A DNA stretch of 64,000 nucleotides from Thinopyrum elongatum (GCA_011799875.1 CM022301.1:321860929-321924928); one strand, 5' to 3'; counted from the first letter of the stretch, positions 12,314-24,884 are shown. Notes: generated from the letters alone by a model not told the origin. Program-made: numbers and translations.

Positions 12314-12561
12314 GAACCACGCCAAAAATCTCCGTGTCTTCATTGCTTTTGCACACTCCAATCCCATCCCTTTACTTTCTTGTAATTAGCATGCTTTACC
12401 CTTTCTGCTGCATATACTCTTGTCATGCTTGCTTGAAATGTATTGTGAATGCTTAAAATTATGCTAAAACTTCACCTTCACTTGAAGAACTTAAAAACTG
12501 CCACTTTTACTTGTTGAGGGTCTAATCACCCCCCTCTAGACCCCTCTTCTCGATCCTTTCA
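12314..12561 (+). repeat. Remnant of the 5' LTR of the SIRE-like copia element
   Basis: Only the last 248 bases of the LTR remain, from GAACCACGCC to the terminal TTTCA, immediately before the primer site. The rest was displaced by the insertion of B1 and lies left of the window or is lost. The head of the partner LTR is at 40419-41245, and the two pieces do not overlap in sequence. Confidence 0.75.
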
Positions 12562-12563
12562 AT

Positions 12564-12575
12564 TGGTATCAGAGC
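12564..12575 (+). other. Copia primer-binding site (initiator tRNA-Met)
   Basis: TGGTATCAGAGC follows the LTR end by two bases. It is complementary to the 3' end of initiator tRNA-Met, the standard primer of plant Ty1/copia elements. Confidence 0.9.
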
Positions 12576-12616
12576 TTTGGTCTCCATTGCTTTGGTTTAA
12601 TCACCATTGGAGGAAG

Positions 12617-13126
12617 ATGGATGAGTATACGATCGGGACTATTAGATGTAGAGTGCCTATGCTTGATGGAGAGTTCTATAATTCTTGGAAGAATGAGATG
12701 CTTGAGATTTTCAATGAATATGATTTGAACAAGTATATTACTAGCCCTTATGTGCCCCCTATTGATCCTTTGCATCCTACCCCCGATGAGTATCTTGACA
12801 TGACTCGCAATCTTAGAACTATTGATCTTATCATTAGAGGATTGCCTAGAAATTTGCTTGTATGCTTGCCTACCTTTGAATGTGCTTATACTATATGGAA
12901 ATATCTTGAGGAGCGCTTTCCAAATTATTCCTTGAAAAATCTAGATGAGATTCTTCAAAAGTCTATTGCTTTTCATAAAATGAAGCCTAATGTCTATTTG
13001 AGCTCCGTGACCTTATGCGTGCCAAAGGAAATGTTGGAGTCATTAGTAGCATCATTTCACAAACTATTAGAATTCATAAACATGCACATTGTCATGGTCA
13101 TAAATCTAATGAATCACTTGCTCTAG
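12617..13126 (+). pseudogene. Truncated gag of the SIRE/Maximus-like copia element
   Basis: I chose the ATG at 12617 because it lies 42 bases after the primer site and begins MDEYTIGTIR. The first 130 residues look like a plant copia gag N terminus (SWKNEMLEIF, LIIRGLPR, ERFPN). The C-terminal part and the zinc knuckle (CX2CX4HX4C) are missing. The frame runs into sequence that, in the frame starting near 13015, is the linker before the protease. An internal deletion has therefore fused early gag to the gag-protease junction. The product, if made, could not package RNA normally. Confidence 0.7.
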
Positions 13127-14676
13127 GTGATGATCATTTACATGACGATATTGAGCATGGATATTATCATGAAGATGAAGATAGTGACTTTGACCTTGAG
13201 GAGTCGATGAGACACTTTGGTCTTATGGCTAACCTTTGTGGTTACATGGCCGTAGGGAAAGAATGGATTCTCGATAGTGGATGTAGTGATCATATGACCG
13301 GAGATAAGGACATGTTCCGTGAGCTTACTAAGAACGACGGCCCACGCAAGTATGTCACTTTTGGAGACAACTCCAAGAGTAAGGTACTTGGCCTTTGTAA
13401 GGTGGCCATTTCCAATGATAGCTCTATCCAAAAGGTTATGCTCGTTGAATCTCTTGGTTACAATCTCCTTTCCATATCTAGACTAGCCGACTTCAGTTTC
13501 AATGTTCTATTTACCGAAGTAGATTGCCAAGTGTTTTGTAGAGATAATCATAATATGGTCTTTACCGGTATTCGTAGAGGTGATCTATACATTGTTGATT
13601 TCACTAAGAGAGCTCAACCTCGTACTTGCTTAATTGCTAAATCTTCTAAAGGTTGGTTATGGCATAGAAGGTTAGGTCATGTGGGCATGCAAAATCTTGA
13701 TAAGCTTATTAAAGGTGATCATATCCTTGGTGTTAAAGATGTCATATTTGACAAGGATAGACTTTGTAGTGCTTGTCAAGCAGGAAAACAGGTTGGAGGG
13801 AGTCATCCCGTGAAGAACATCATGACCACAAGAAGACCGCTCGAGCTACTTCATATGGATCTCTTTGGTCCCAACACCTACAAGAGTCTCGGTGGTAACT
13901 CATTCGGTTTGGTCATTGTTGATGACTTTTCAAGATTTACGTGGGTGTTCTTTCTTGATGACAAATAGCAGGTCCAAAAGATCTTCAATAACTTAGCTAA
14001 GAAGGCCCAAAGCCAATTTGAATTGAAGATCAAGAAGGTTCGAAGCGACAATGGAACGGAGTTCAAGAACGCCAATGTGGATACCTTTCTTGACGAAGAA
14101 GGGATTTCACATGAGTTCTCAGCTACGTACATGCGTCAACAAAACAAAGTTGTTGAGAGGAAGAACCGGACACTTATCGAGATGGCCAGAATGATGCTTG
14201 ATGAATACAAGACGCCAAGACACTTTTGGGCGGAAGCGGTTGAGACAGCTTGTCATGCTACGAATCGACTATATCTTCACAAGCTTCTCGGCAAGAAAAC
14301 ATACGAGCTTCTCACCGGTAACAAACCCCAAGGTGGATACTTTCGAGTATTTGTCTCAAAGTGTTACATTCTTGATAAGCATCGTCGCTCAAAATTTTCT
14401 CCTAAATCTCATGAAGGTTTCCTACTCGGTTATGGCTCAAACTCTCACACTTACCGTGTCTACAACAATTTCACCCGAAAGGTTGAAGAGACGGTAGATG
14501 TGAAGTTTGATGAATCTAATGGCTCGCAAGTAGAGCAATTGACAATTGATGTAGGAGACAAAGATCCTTCGGAAGCAATCCAAGATTTGTCCATTGGCAA
14601 GATTCGCCCAACGGAGGTGAAGGAGAGTATATACTTCATCCGTTCAAGTGGAAGCCTCAACTTCACATCAAGGTGA
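13015..14676 (+). pseudogene. Protease and integrase region of the SIRE/Maximus-like copia element
   Basis: One frame holds the aspartic protease active site (WILDSGCSDHMTG near residue 82), then the integrase zinc finger (WHRRLGHVGMQNL and CSACQAGK). The catalytic core follows: HMDLFGP, IVDDFSRFTWVFF, and, past an in-frame TAG at 13966-13968, VRSDNGTEF and ERKNRTLIEMAR. The usual Gly-Val before ERKN is altered (NKVVERKN). The frame is lost near 14650, where the next segment continues in another frame. Motifs place it in the SIRE/Maximus clade of Ty1/copia. It is the scaffold into which the Angela-type and Tat elements are nested. Confidence 0.85.
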
Positions 14677-15499
14677 ACCACAAGTTGACTTGGAGGCATC
14701 CACAAGTGGAACACATCAAGATGGAGGAGATGAGGAAGTGCAACAAGATGAACCACCTCGACCTCCCTCTCCACCCCCACAAGATAACGACAACGCCAAC
14801 AACAATGAAGGAGGAGAAGAAGAAGAATAAAATGAAGAGGATGTTCCACCCCAACCCAAACAAAATCTCTCACGAGTTAGAGCAAGAGTCACAAGATACC
14901 ATCCCATCGAACAAATCTTTGATGATATTCAAACGGGGAGAATCACTCGCTCTAAAACTCGCTTGGCTAATTTTTGCAAACACTACTCATTCATTTCTAG
15001 TGTTGAACCTATGAAGGTAGAAGAAGCTCTTGAGGATCCGGATTGGGTGAACTCTATGCACGAAGAGCTACACAACTTCGAGAGGAATCAAGTGTGGACA
15101 TTGGTTGAAAAGCCCGACGACGATCACAATGTCATTGGAACCAAATGGGTGTTTCGGAATAAGCAAGATGAAGATGGACAAGTTGTATGCAACAAGGCCC
15201 GTCTCGTCCCTCATGGCTACACTCAAGTTGAAGGTATGGACTATGGTGAGACATATGCCCCCGTTGCTAGACTTGAGTCCATACGCATCTTACTTGCTTA
15301 TGCCAATCATCATGATATCACCTTATACCAAATGGACATTAAAAGTGCTTTTCTTAATGAAGAAATTGAGGAGGAAGTTTATGTTAAGCAACCTCCCGGC
15401 TTTGTCAATCCCAAGAAACCTAATCATGTCTACAAACTTTATAAAGCCCTTTATTGTCTTAAACAAGCTCCTAGAGCATGGTATAAATGCTTGAACAAG
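14648..15499 (+). pseudogene. Reverse transcriptase N-terminal half of the SIRE-like copia element
   Basis: The frame begins with a Pro/Glu/Asp-rich linker, crosses a TAA at 14828-14830, and enters RT at EALEDPDWVNSMHEEL. It then shows NQVWTLVEKP, GTKWVFRNK, YAPVARLESIRILLAYA and MDIKSAFLNEEIEEEVYVKQPPGF, the RT fingers and first catalytic Asp region. ARLVPHGYTQVE replaces the usual ARLVAQGYTQVE. The coding sequence is cut at 15499 by the solo LTR and resumes at 18346 with KFLIEKGIEIGKIDSTLF. Confidence 0.85.
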
Positions 15500-18345
15500 T
15501 GTAGCGACCCGATCCCAATGGATCAAAGTCTCTGTGCTTAAGTGTCATCCCTGGATCGGTATGCTGACACACACAGTACTCGAGGATTTATAACAGAGTT
15601 CAATCACACACTTATTACATCGAAAATCCTCATAAAGAGTATTTATTACATAAATATGGCTGAAGGCCAACTAAATAAAATAACTGCGGAAGCTTCAAAG
15701 ATAAATGAGTCCATCCACTCCAACGGCATAGCTGAGTGCATGACAACGACCTATCGCACCTTACTCTTCGTCTGAAACCTCTGCAACATGATACGTTGCA
15801 GCCGTGTAGGTCAGCACATGGAATATGCTGGCAAGATAACACTATAGAGCAATGATGAATAATAACTATCACTACATGCAATATAAGGCTGGTGGAGGCT
15901 CTATGGTTATCATTTGCATAAAGCTAGTTTTTCCCTACAACAAAGGAATATATTTTATTTAACTACAAAGTTTGTTGAAAACATTGAGAAGGTAACCCCA
16001 ACTCAATCCCAATTAAAAGTTGACAACCCAATCAAATTAATTAAGTATTGTGATGAGATCAAATCAATAATTCAAGTACCAGATACTCAAGATGTCCATA
16101 ACCGAGGACACGGCTAACCATGATTAGTTTGTACACTCTGCAGAGGTTTGCGCACTTTTCCCCACAAGACTCAATCTCCTCCGTTGTATTTCTCGCACTG
16201 CATGACGTTTGAGAAACGGATGACCGAGACACAGTCTTTCCGAAGAGGTCCCCTTAACCGATAGATAGGCCGGTACACCTACAATCCCCAACATCTGCTA
16301 GCCCATCATGGAAAGGTTTCCCACAACTTACTCAACTATGCCAGAGCCCATAATGGCATGTGGCTGCACACGGAAGTTTCTAGCATGAATAATCTTATGA
16401 TCCCTTTTAGCCTGGGTGGCATTCCATAGGATGATCACACGGATACCCCGGGATCTCCTAGGACAACACTGGATTCCCCAGGTGTCCGGGCAAGCCACTG
16501 GTATCCCCAGGGTGCCCCAAACCATTCCACCCAGATGTGTATTAAAGTAGCCACCTTAAGTTAAACCTTAGTTAACAATAACTCTCACATCTATAATGAA
16601 TTCTCTCAAACCAAACCACGTCTACGAGCATAGCATAGCAAAGTAAGCATAACGTAATAATACCCATGGTTGGATAAAGGACAATAGGTTCCTACCTCAT
16701 CAACTACTTCCCAGTACCCACATGTTATCAAACCCTAACCATGCAGTGTTTGAGTATTGAAACTAATGCATAAAAACTGGGTAATAAAGGGGTATGATCA
16801 AAGTGTTACTTGCCTTGCTGACGATCTGAAAACCCTAGTGATTCGTAGTAGCAAGCCTCGCACTCCGGAAACTCTATCGTGAACAATCAATAGCATACAT
16901 AAGCACTCAAGCATAATATGCAAAGGTAAAACCCAAAAGAAAATATCTAAACAGAAAGTTCAAGCGAAGAGCTTCGATTTCCCAAAAAAATCAATCGAAT
17001 CGGAGTCACGAAACTCAAACTACGATCAAAAGAAGTTCAAATTCAAATCTGCTTGAAACCAAATTTTAAATTTTCAAAATCATGTTCAAGTTGAAAATCT
17101 GGACAGAGGGGAACAAGACGAAGATTTTGGCGTTGGTTTCACTGGATTTGGATAAACGAGCAAAAAGTTGCGGGGGTCTAAAGATCAGGGACTAAACTAT
17201 AAGAAAACTATTCGCGGATAGGTCCCTGGACGAAAATAAAATAGAAAAAGAAAAATCTATCGGACGAACGTCCGCTACCAGAGACTAACGAACGAAAAAC
17301 GTTCACTAACAGATCTAAACGAACGAACGTTCGCTAATTAATCTAACCTAATAAAAATAAACCGATCTAAAACGAAAAACCAAAAAAACTAAAAAAAAAC
17401 GGGGCGGGTTTACGGCGGTTATACCGGTTCGGTGGCAAAACCGGCGGCGGCGGTGGTCAACGGCGGTGGGATCCGGCGTCGGCGGCGCGGGCGACGGCGG
17501 CTGCGGGGCGGGGTGGCGCGGTGCGGGGCGGCAGGCGGCGGGCGGCGCGGCTGCGGCGGCGTCGGCGGCGGCGCTTGCGGCGGTGGCGGCTGACTGCTGC
17601 TGCTGCTGCGGGGTGGCGGCGGCGGCTGGTGAGGGAAAAGAGGGGGGGCGGCGGCTTATAAGGAGGGGAGGGGGCGAGGCCGGCTTGGGGAGGGGGAAAG
17701 CGAGGCGGTGGCGAGGCGTGGCCGAGGCGGACTCGGCGGCAGCGTCGTGCGCCGGCCGGTCTCCTGCTAGGAGTCGGTCGGGGTGGCGAGCTAGGCTGGG
17801 CCGCGGCCTGGCGGGTGCTGGGCCGGTCCAGTTCGGCGGGAAGTTTTTTTTTAAACAGCGCCGCGATGAAAAATAAAAATAAAAATCCTAAAATTCCAGA
17901 AACAATTTTCACGGTTCTCTCCTAATATTTAGGACAACATCAACATTTCTCTATGCAAAAATGCAATTTTTTTTAAAATGCAATTTTTCCCTAATTTACT
18001 CGAATAAATCTCAAATAAAATTCGAATAAACTTTATTTTTATTTAAAACTAAATTTCCAATATTTCCTCTGTTTGAAGAAGTCATATTATCTTCTCTCAT
18101 TATTTTATTTATTTTTGAAATAATCAGAAAAATAGTTTCAAATAAAAAAATCACTTTGATCCAATTTACCAATTTTGAAAAATTCAAAAATGGATTTTAT
18201 GAAAACCTCCAACTCTCTCAAATGGTCCTTGAGTCGCTTAAGGTCTCTAGGATCAAAATGTCCAACAAATAAAAAAAATGGAAAGAGCATGAATGCATAT
18301 GATGACCTAATGATTAACATCCAAATTGAAAATTGGGATGTTACA
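15500..18345 (-). mobile_element. Solo LTR (unnamed long-LTR gypsy-like family) inside copia RT
   Basis: The 2,846-bp insertion opens TGTAGCGACCC and ends GGGATGTTACA, with a near-perfect 5-bp TSD (ACAAG at 15495-15499, CCAAG at 18346-18350). The copia RT frame continues across it. No internal domain is present, so this is a solo LTR left by LTR-LTR recombination, or a very short element. On the minus strand a TATA-like TTATAAGC (about 17653-17660) precedes a GC-rich block with CAG and CCG runs (17400-17640). The layout resembles the LTR at 1-2205. Frames of 136-151 codons in the GC-rich block are low complexity and are not called as genes. Confidence 0.75.
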
Positions 18346-19399
18346 CCAAGTTTCTTATTGAAAAAGGCATTGAAATTGGGAAGATTGATTCTACACTTTT
18401 TACTAAAAGGGTTAATGGAGAATTATTTGTGTGCCAAATTTATGTGGATGATATCATATTTGGTTCTACTAACCGCCATTTTAGTGAAAAGTTTGGAAGG
18501 CTAATGTCGGAGAAGTTTGAGATGTCTATGATGAGTGAACTCAAATTTTTCCTTGGTTTGCAAATCAAGCAAACTAAGGAAGGTACCTTTGTCTCTCAAA
18601 CAAAGTATACCAAGGATCTTTTCAAGAAGTTCAAACCGGTTGACTAATGTCGGGCAAAGGTATGAAAACACCCATGCCTACTAGTGGACATCTTGACTTG
18701 ACTAAGGATGGCAAACCGGTTGACCAAAAGGTTTACCGCTCTATGATTGGTTCGTTGTTATATCTATGTGCCTCCCATTCCGACATTATGCTAAGTGTGT
18801 GCATGTGTGCACGATATCAAGCGGCCCCCAAAGAGTGTCATCTTAAGGCCGTGAAAAGGATAGTGAGATACTTAATTCATACACCAAACTTTGGCATTTG
18901 GTACCCTAAGAGGTCATCTTTTGATCATGTTGGCTACTCCGATTCGGACTATGCCGGTGACAAGGTTGATAGAAAGTCCACTTCGGGTACTTTTCAATTT
19001 CTTGGTAGATCCCTTGTGTCTTGGTCCTCCAAGAAACAAAACTCGGTATCCTTATCCACTGCCAAAGTGAAATACATTGCCGCCGGATCATGTTGTGCTC
19101 AATTACTTTGGATGACCCAAACTCTTAAGGATTATGGGATACATGTGAAGCATGTTCCATTGCTTTCTGATAATAAAGTGCTATTAAGATTGCTCACAAT
19201 CCCGTGCAACATTCTCGAACTAGCATATTGAAGTTCGTCATCATTTCATTCGGGATCATGTTACTAAAGGAGACATCAATCTTAAGCATGTTCGAACCGA
19301 TAAGCAATTGGTAGATATATTCACCAAACCGCTTGATGAGAAAGTATTTTGCCGTTTGAGAGGTGAATTGAATATCATTGATGCCTCAAACTTGGAGTA
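18346..19399 (+). pseudogene. Reverse transcriptase C-terminal half and RNase H of the SIRE-like copia element
   Basis: The frame resumes with FLIEKGIEIGKIDSTLF. It contains the RT catalytic box IYVDDIIFGS, FFLGLQIKQT and SQTKYTKDL, then a stop at 18645-18647. RNase H follows (YRSMIGSLLYL, SDSDYAGDKVDRKSTSG, LVSWSSKKQNSVSLSTAK). The canonical STAEAEY motif reads STAKVKY, so the catalytic Glu is replaced by Lys, which would inactivate RNase H. After 19190 the frame shifts and the C-terminal tail (TKPLDEKVFCRLRGELNIIDASNLE) continues in another frame to a stop near 19399. Confidence 0.85.
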
Positions 19400-19869
19400 G
19401 AAGCTCCATTTGGATACATGCAAGGCGTGAGCCTTTTGTGACCAATCCTTGATATTTCTCTTATGATGATGATCATATGTCTTGGAACTATACTTGTACC
19501 CTTGCATGTTATCTAACCCTTGTAGGTACTTGGATGAGCCCAAATCTATGATATTGCAAGTCACTCACATTTTGAGCAATTTCTACGTCACCAAGTTCCT
19601 ATGATTTGGTTGTTGAATACAAGGAAGGATGAACTCACTCAACATATCCTTTGACTATTTCTATTGGAATCAAATTTCATGGTTGTCAATTTGGATACAC
19701 AAGTGCTCTTCCTTGCAAGACTAACCCATGTAGGAAGATGGACTCAAACTCTAAAGGGTGCTCCCAACCACATCAACCTCGAGCATCCAAAACAAGTTCA
19801 ACTACATGATCAAGATCAACACCACAACCCGAGGTATGTCATTCCATCTTAGAGAAGCTTTGCTCCAAG
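19400..19869 (+). other. 3' untranslated region of the copia element, first part
   Basis: This is noncoding sequence downstream of the copia RNase H stop. It continues at 38919 after the Angela-type insertion. The TSD copy CCAAG is 19865-19869. I see nothing else in it. Confidence 0.7.
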
Positions 19870-20192
19870 TGTTGGGAAACATTGCATGGAAAACAAAAAA
19901 AATTCTACGCACACGCAAGATCTATCCATGGAGATGCATAGCAATGAGAGGGAAGAGTGTGTCTACATACCCTCGTAGACCGTAAGGGGAAGCGTTTGTT
20001 AATGCGGTTGATGTAGTCGAACTTCTTAGCAATCCAACCGATCGAGTACCGAACGTACGGCAGCTCTGCGTTCAGCACATGTTCAGCTCGGTGACGTCCT
20101 CACCTTCTTGATCCAGCAAGATGGCGAAGTAGTGGATGAGTTCCGGCAGCACGACGGCATGGTGACGATGGTGGTGATGCTATCTCCGCAGG
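19870..20192 (-). repeat. 3' LTR of the Angela-type element, left piece
   Basis: The first 323 bases of the left LTR, matching 37142-37464. It is interrupted at 20193 by the Tat-type gypsy element and continues at 30464. GCAGG at 20188-20192 is the target site of that insertion. Confidence 0.9.
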
Positions 20193-20645
20193 TGTTGGTG
20201 TCAAAACCAGCAGACCTCGGGGTAGGGGGTCCCGAGCTGTGGATTTAGGGTCGATGGGTAACAAGGGACAACGAACACAGTGTTTACCCAGGTTTGGGCC
20301 CTCTCGAAGAGGTAAAACCCTATGTCCTGCTTGATTGTATTGAATGTATAACTTGGTTTACAGAGTAGATCTACCTCGAGATCAGCATGAGCTAAACCCT
20401 AAGGCTATGAGGTGATGAATGTAGCTCTAGCCCTAAAGACTAAAACCCCTCGGTTTATATAGACACCGGTAGGGTTAGGGTTACCGAAGATAGATTACAA
20501 TAAGGAATTAAAGAGATCCTGCGCCGTCTTGACTTGGAGGGCACACCACGGCTTCATAGATCTCCCGTCATTATACGGCTCCACCAGTCCGGCCCATGTA
20601 CAATGGGTCGTCGCCCTGAGGACCCCTTAGTCCATGACTCCCTCA
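20193..20645 (-). repeat. 3' LTR of the Tat-type element
   Basis: A 453-bp LTR of the same length as the one at 30006 and very similar to it. A G-rich tract (minus-strand TTCGGGGGCTAC, about 20646-20657) adjoins it and serves as the polypurine tract. Confidence 0.9.
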
Positions 20646-21037
20646 GTAGCCCCCGAACTTGCCTCCAACGCCGGGGATCGTCTTCTGGAATCTTCACATC
20701 ATCGGCTTGCGAGACGAGTTCCTTTACTCCATTTGAAGCCATGTTAATTTCACCGGACTTTATTCGGAACCCGCTCTAATGTACTCGGGTCCGGACAGTC
20801 TAAGGATTCTAAGATCCAAAGACATCTCGAGATTGAGGTGGGACCATCAGAGTTTAATGCCGTTCTTTGGGGCAAGGGCTTCACACACCTTTCCAGAGGG
20901 TGTGCGGCCCAATGCCGTCCTTCCATGCACTCGTCCTTTCAGCTTCACAATAAGATGCTTATTTATAGATCCAAGGGGGCTGAGAACAGTTATCTTCCCC
21001 TTCGCCAAGAACGACACCGAAAAAATTCTCCAAAGCC

Positions 21038-23853
21038 ATGGCCGACATCCCAGGTTCTTCCTTGCACCCTCACGGCCCGCTCCCAGGTGATTGGTCAAGT
21101 TGCTCGGTCTCGCATATCCAACTGAGTCGCTTGCAGATGCAACGCTTCCTCCCTTCGGCCGATCTGGTCCCAGTCCGCGCCGGTCTCATCTCCATTGATG
21201 GTCGCGCCCTTGCCGAGAACTCCCCCGCCCCAAGCAAGGAGGAGAGGGTATGTCTCGTGCCCTTCCTTCTAAGAGGTTTGGGTTTTCCTATTCATCCCTT
21301 TCTACGGGGTCTGCTATAGTTCTATGGGATCCAGCTCCACAACCTCACTTCGAGGTCGATATTGCACATTTCTCGCTTCGTAGCCTTGTGCGAGATATTT
21401 CTGAGTTGCGAGCCCCACTTTGACTTGTGGAGGAAGTATTTCTGTATTGTCCCCCGCCTCCAGGAGGGATCTATATTTGAGGTAGGCGGCACCGAAGTAT
21501 GGCGAATAGCTGGGACAGGGTACCCAATCGGGACCCCACAGAAGGATCCCGAAGGATGGACTTCGGAGTGGTTTTATATCAAAGATGTTCCCCTTACCGA
21601 TCCAATTCAGTAAGGGCTACCCGAATATTCAATGATCCGCCTATAAAGCGGTACAATTGGCGGCCTAGAGGCCCTTCCCAATAGGACAGCGAAGTGTGTG
21701 CACTGTCAGCCAAGATCAGGCTGCTAACTAGCAGCAAGCTGAGCATGATCGAAGTTATGGCCATCGCCATTACCCGATGCGTGCAACCCCTCCAACAGCG
21801 GGGTCACCCTTTATGGTGCTATAACGGGACCAACAATGTGACACGTCATCAGCGGCAAGGGCCAGACAACAAGGCGGCCCTGGCCAAAATACTGGTAGAT
21901 CTCTTCAAGGGAGACGAAGCAGAGTTTGCTAGCATGAGTATTCGAGAAGGCTACTCCGGATACAATCCGGCGGACTGGGTAAGTCACAATACATTACTTT
22001 GAGCCCACAGATCACTCCGAATTCTTACTGATCGCCACTTGAATAGGGATGGAGGCGTCAGGTTGCGTCCATTAGTTGTCCTCCTCCTCAACCAGAGAAT
22101 CACTCTCATGATGGCGATCCGGGGTATCATGACGACCCAGAGACGTCAATCGAATTTGAAGATGGGGTGTTCTATCAAGAGGGCCTTGATGGCGGCAAAG
22201 TGGCTGTAACAGACGATCACCCCGGGGTTCTTCCCTCTTCCATAGTAAGTAAAAAAGAAGACCCTCTCCCGAATAGGGCGCTCGTCTCGCGCTACCCCCA
22301 CTTGCGGACTTCTACTCCCAAGGGCCGCCACACTATGCGCAAGAATGTCTCGGGAGGGGCGTGGACTGCGCCAGCTTCGGCCCTTGACGGGAGATCAAAG
22401 CGGAAAGCTTCCGTCGAGGCGGAGGCACCTGCCCCCTCGGCCCAAAGGTAACAAATTTCAGGATTGCAGCAAGGGTTGCCGTCAGCACTTTCTTATTAGA
22501 GCTTGCTCAATTCTGCAGAAGGCGTATGCCCCTACACCTATTCGAAGATCACCTGGATGCGCCGAACCGCAACTCCGGTCTCAAGTCTTTGGCACAAGCA
22601 AGAGCCTCCTCCGAACACGCGGCAGCTGGTGTACCTCCGGCGAACTCCGACGATGTTTTGGTCACTAATTCTGAGGTCGAGAGCGTAATGAACCATCACC
22701 GCCGGAGGGAGACTTTATGTCATACTGCCTTTGCAGAAGAAGAATTTAATGCTTTTAATTTGGTGGATGCGTACCTTGGAGCGGCCCGGACAGGTCTTGA
22801 TGGGATTGCCGGTCTATTTGCCGCCAAGGTGCAGGTATATAGCTTGAAAGCAGATCATGTTCCCTAACCAACTAGCCCCCAAGCCTTAATTCAGGTGGGA
22901 CGGCCGAGTTAAGGGTGTATAATGATATTGTTTTTGTAGGCTGCAAGAGAGCAGAACAAAAAGCTGTCCGAGGACCTCAAAGTGAGTCGGACACAATTGG
23001 TCGAAGCCAAGGCCGAACTGGATGCGGCTCGAAAAGCCGGCAGCGAATTGTTCGGTGAGTAGGAAAGACTGTTTTTGTAGGTATACATTGTATGCTAAGC
23101 ATTAACACCGTATTCTCCATACAGCCACGGGAGCTGTAAGCGAGCTGCGGAGGGAGCTGGAGGCTGGTAAACGAGTCAGGAGGAGAAAAATGAGCTCAAG
23201 GCAGAAAATCAACGGCAAGCCGAGGAAATCAAAAGTATGAGAACTCAGTTGGCCCAAACTGCAGAGGAAAATTAGAAGCTAAAAGGTGGCATATTATGAG
23301 AACTCAGCTGGCCCAAACCGCGGAGGAAAACCAGAAGCCGAAAGGTGGCATATTCGGTAAGTACGGATCGTACCGTGCTGTTAACAAGTGTCATTGATGT
23401 GCTAATGATGATGTGCAACACCTGCTTGTTAGGTCTCCTGACTGGGCGGCCTGAGGAAGAAGTAAGCACTTATGACGGGAACCTTCTAAAGGAACTATCG
23501 AAGAGCTATGAAAAGGCCCGGAAGCCATGAAGAGCATGGCGAAGGCGTTATGGCCGTCAGATGCGCCACCAGAGAGTATGGCCAAACTAGCCAGTCGCTT
23601 TAAAGGGGCTCGGCGAAGGTTTGAGTTATGGAAGATCTCAGCCTGCCGAGAAGGAGCGCGCGAGGCGTGGGCTATGGTAAAGACCCGCTTCACCAAGCTA
23701 GACCCGGTGCATATGGCCTGGTTTGGTCCCATGGGCCCTAACGGTCAAGAGATACCACTAAGCTTCGTGTATGATGAAGTGATGCAAGCTGCTCGCTATT
23801 CTCAAAAGGATTGTGCTTTAGAACAGTTGATAGACAATGTTGAGAATGAGTAG
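21038..23853 (+). pseudogene. Spliced antisense gene of the Tat-type element (putative gypsy-type transposon protein, Transposase_28-like)
   Basis: This plus-strand gene runs opposite to gag-pol, between integrase and the 3' LTR. Exon 1 (about 21038-21613) starts MADIPGSSL and crosses one in-frame TAG at 21317-21319. It contains the block HISRFVALCEIFLSCEPHFDLWRKYFCIV, here only its coordinates matter (21362-21450), followed by a Trp-rich stretch (EGWTSEWFYIKDV). This is typical of the grass family annotated as putative gypsy-type transposon (Pfam Transposase_28, from memory). A later exon ends at TGG 21978 with donor GTAAGT, and the next starts after AG at 22046 in the same frame. Coiled-coil exons follow near 22943-23053. 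The last exon (about 23527-23853) contains KLASRFKGARRRFELWK. Its function is unknown. Confidence 0.6.
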
Positions 23854-24884
23854 TCTTGTCAATTCTATGTATCTATGTACTTTACGTTGACCGTGCTCAA
23901 TCCGCGTTCTTATTTTTGAAAGAATGTTGTCTTGACCGGTCATCGGCTTCTGCCTCTCCAATCAGAGATTGGGGAGTGTTCCGTACTGTGTGCCAGAGGA
24001 AACAAGGCAACAATTCGGGAACCAGGCAATCCGGCCCTTTGGTTTAAATAGACGAAACATATGCGGAGAGCGATGTTATATTACTGTTTAACATAAGAAA
24101 CATCTTCCAATGAAAATAGTTCCTCCAAGAGTTCCTTTCATCAGGTAAATTTACAGTCCGGACGCGTAGGGTCAACGGACACTAGTGGCTTTAAAAAAGA
24201 ACCCTGGTATTAAGCTCGAGGCTGTATTCACTTCCCTTAGGCCGACTTGTTGTATTCTATAAGAACTCTAGCTTTTGGCTTCACCCGTCTGAGGTACGAT
24301 CCCGGGTGACCCGGTCGTAACAATCGCAGAGGTGCTCCCTTTACACCCTAGCCGAACAATTGGGAACGTAGGGGTAAGCACATGAGCCAGGCAACCCAGC
24401 TTGGCAAAGATCTTAAGGCAAACAAATGCATATGTTGGCTTAACGTGTATGAGAAGGATGCAATCAGGACGAATGCGATTTATACATATATTCGGCTCTT
24501 CTAAGGGAGCCCCCAAGCAAAGCTGGGTATTACATTTAATGGTGTATATAGTATGAGCTTGGTAAGGTTCAGTTTAGCCGAACTAGCACCACGGCGAAAG
24601 ATGGAAGAAGGGTAAAAAATAAAAGAAAGAAAAGGCAAAAATTTATGTTGGACTCAAGCGTAAAAATGCCGCAGCCTTGCTGCGTTCCACGGGTTCGGCT
24701 CGAGGCCGTCGTCGGACGGGCGGCGAAGATGATACGCTCCTCCTATGAGTACTTCATCGATGATGTACGGACCCTCCCATTTAGGTGATAGTCTATTCTT
24801 CTGTTTTTCGTGGAGTCAGAGGACAAGGTCTCCCACGTTGTATGTCTTTGCCCGGACTTCATAGTTGTGGTAACGTCGTGCTTG
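23854..24884. other. Spacer between antisense gene and integrase of the Tat-type element
   Basis: About 1 kb with no convincing gene on either strand. It presumably holds the 3' ends of two convergent transcripts, the plus-strand antisense gene ending at 23853 and the minus-strand pol ending near 24885. Confidence 0.5.

Noticed and set aside
17457..17912. ORFs of 136 and 151 codons on opposite strands
   Set aside because: Same GC-rich LTR effect: Ala/Gly or Pro/Arg-rich low complexity, no domain, no conserved partner in the LTR at 1-2205.
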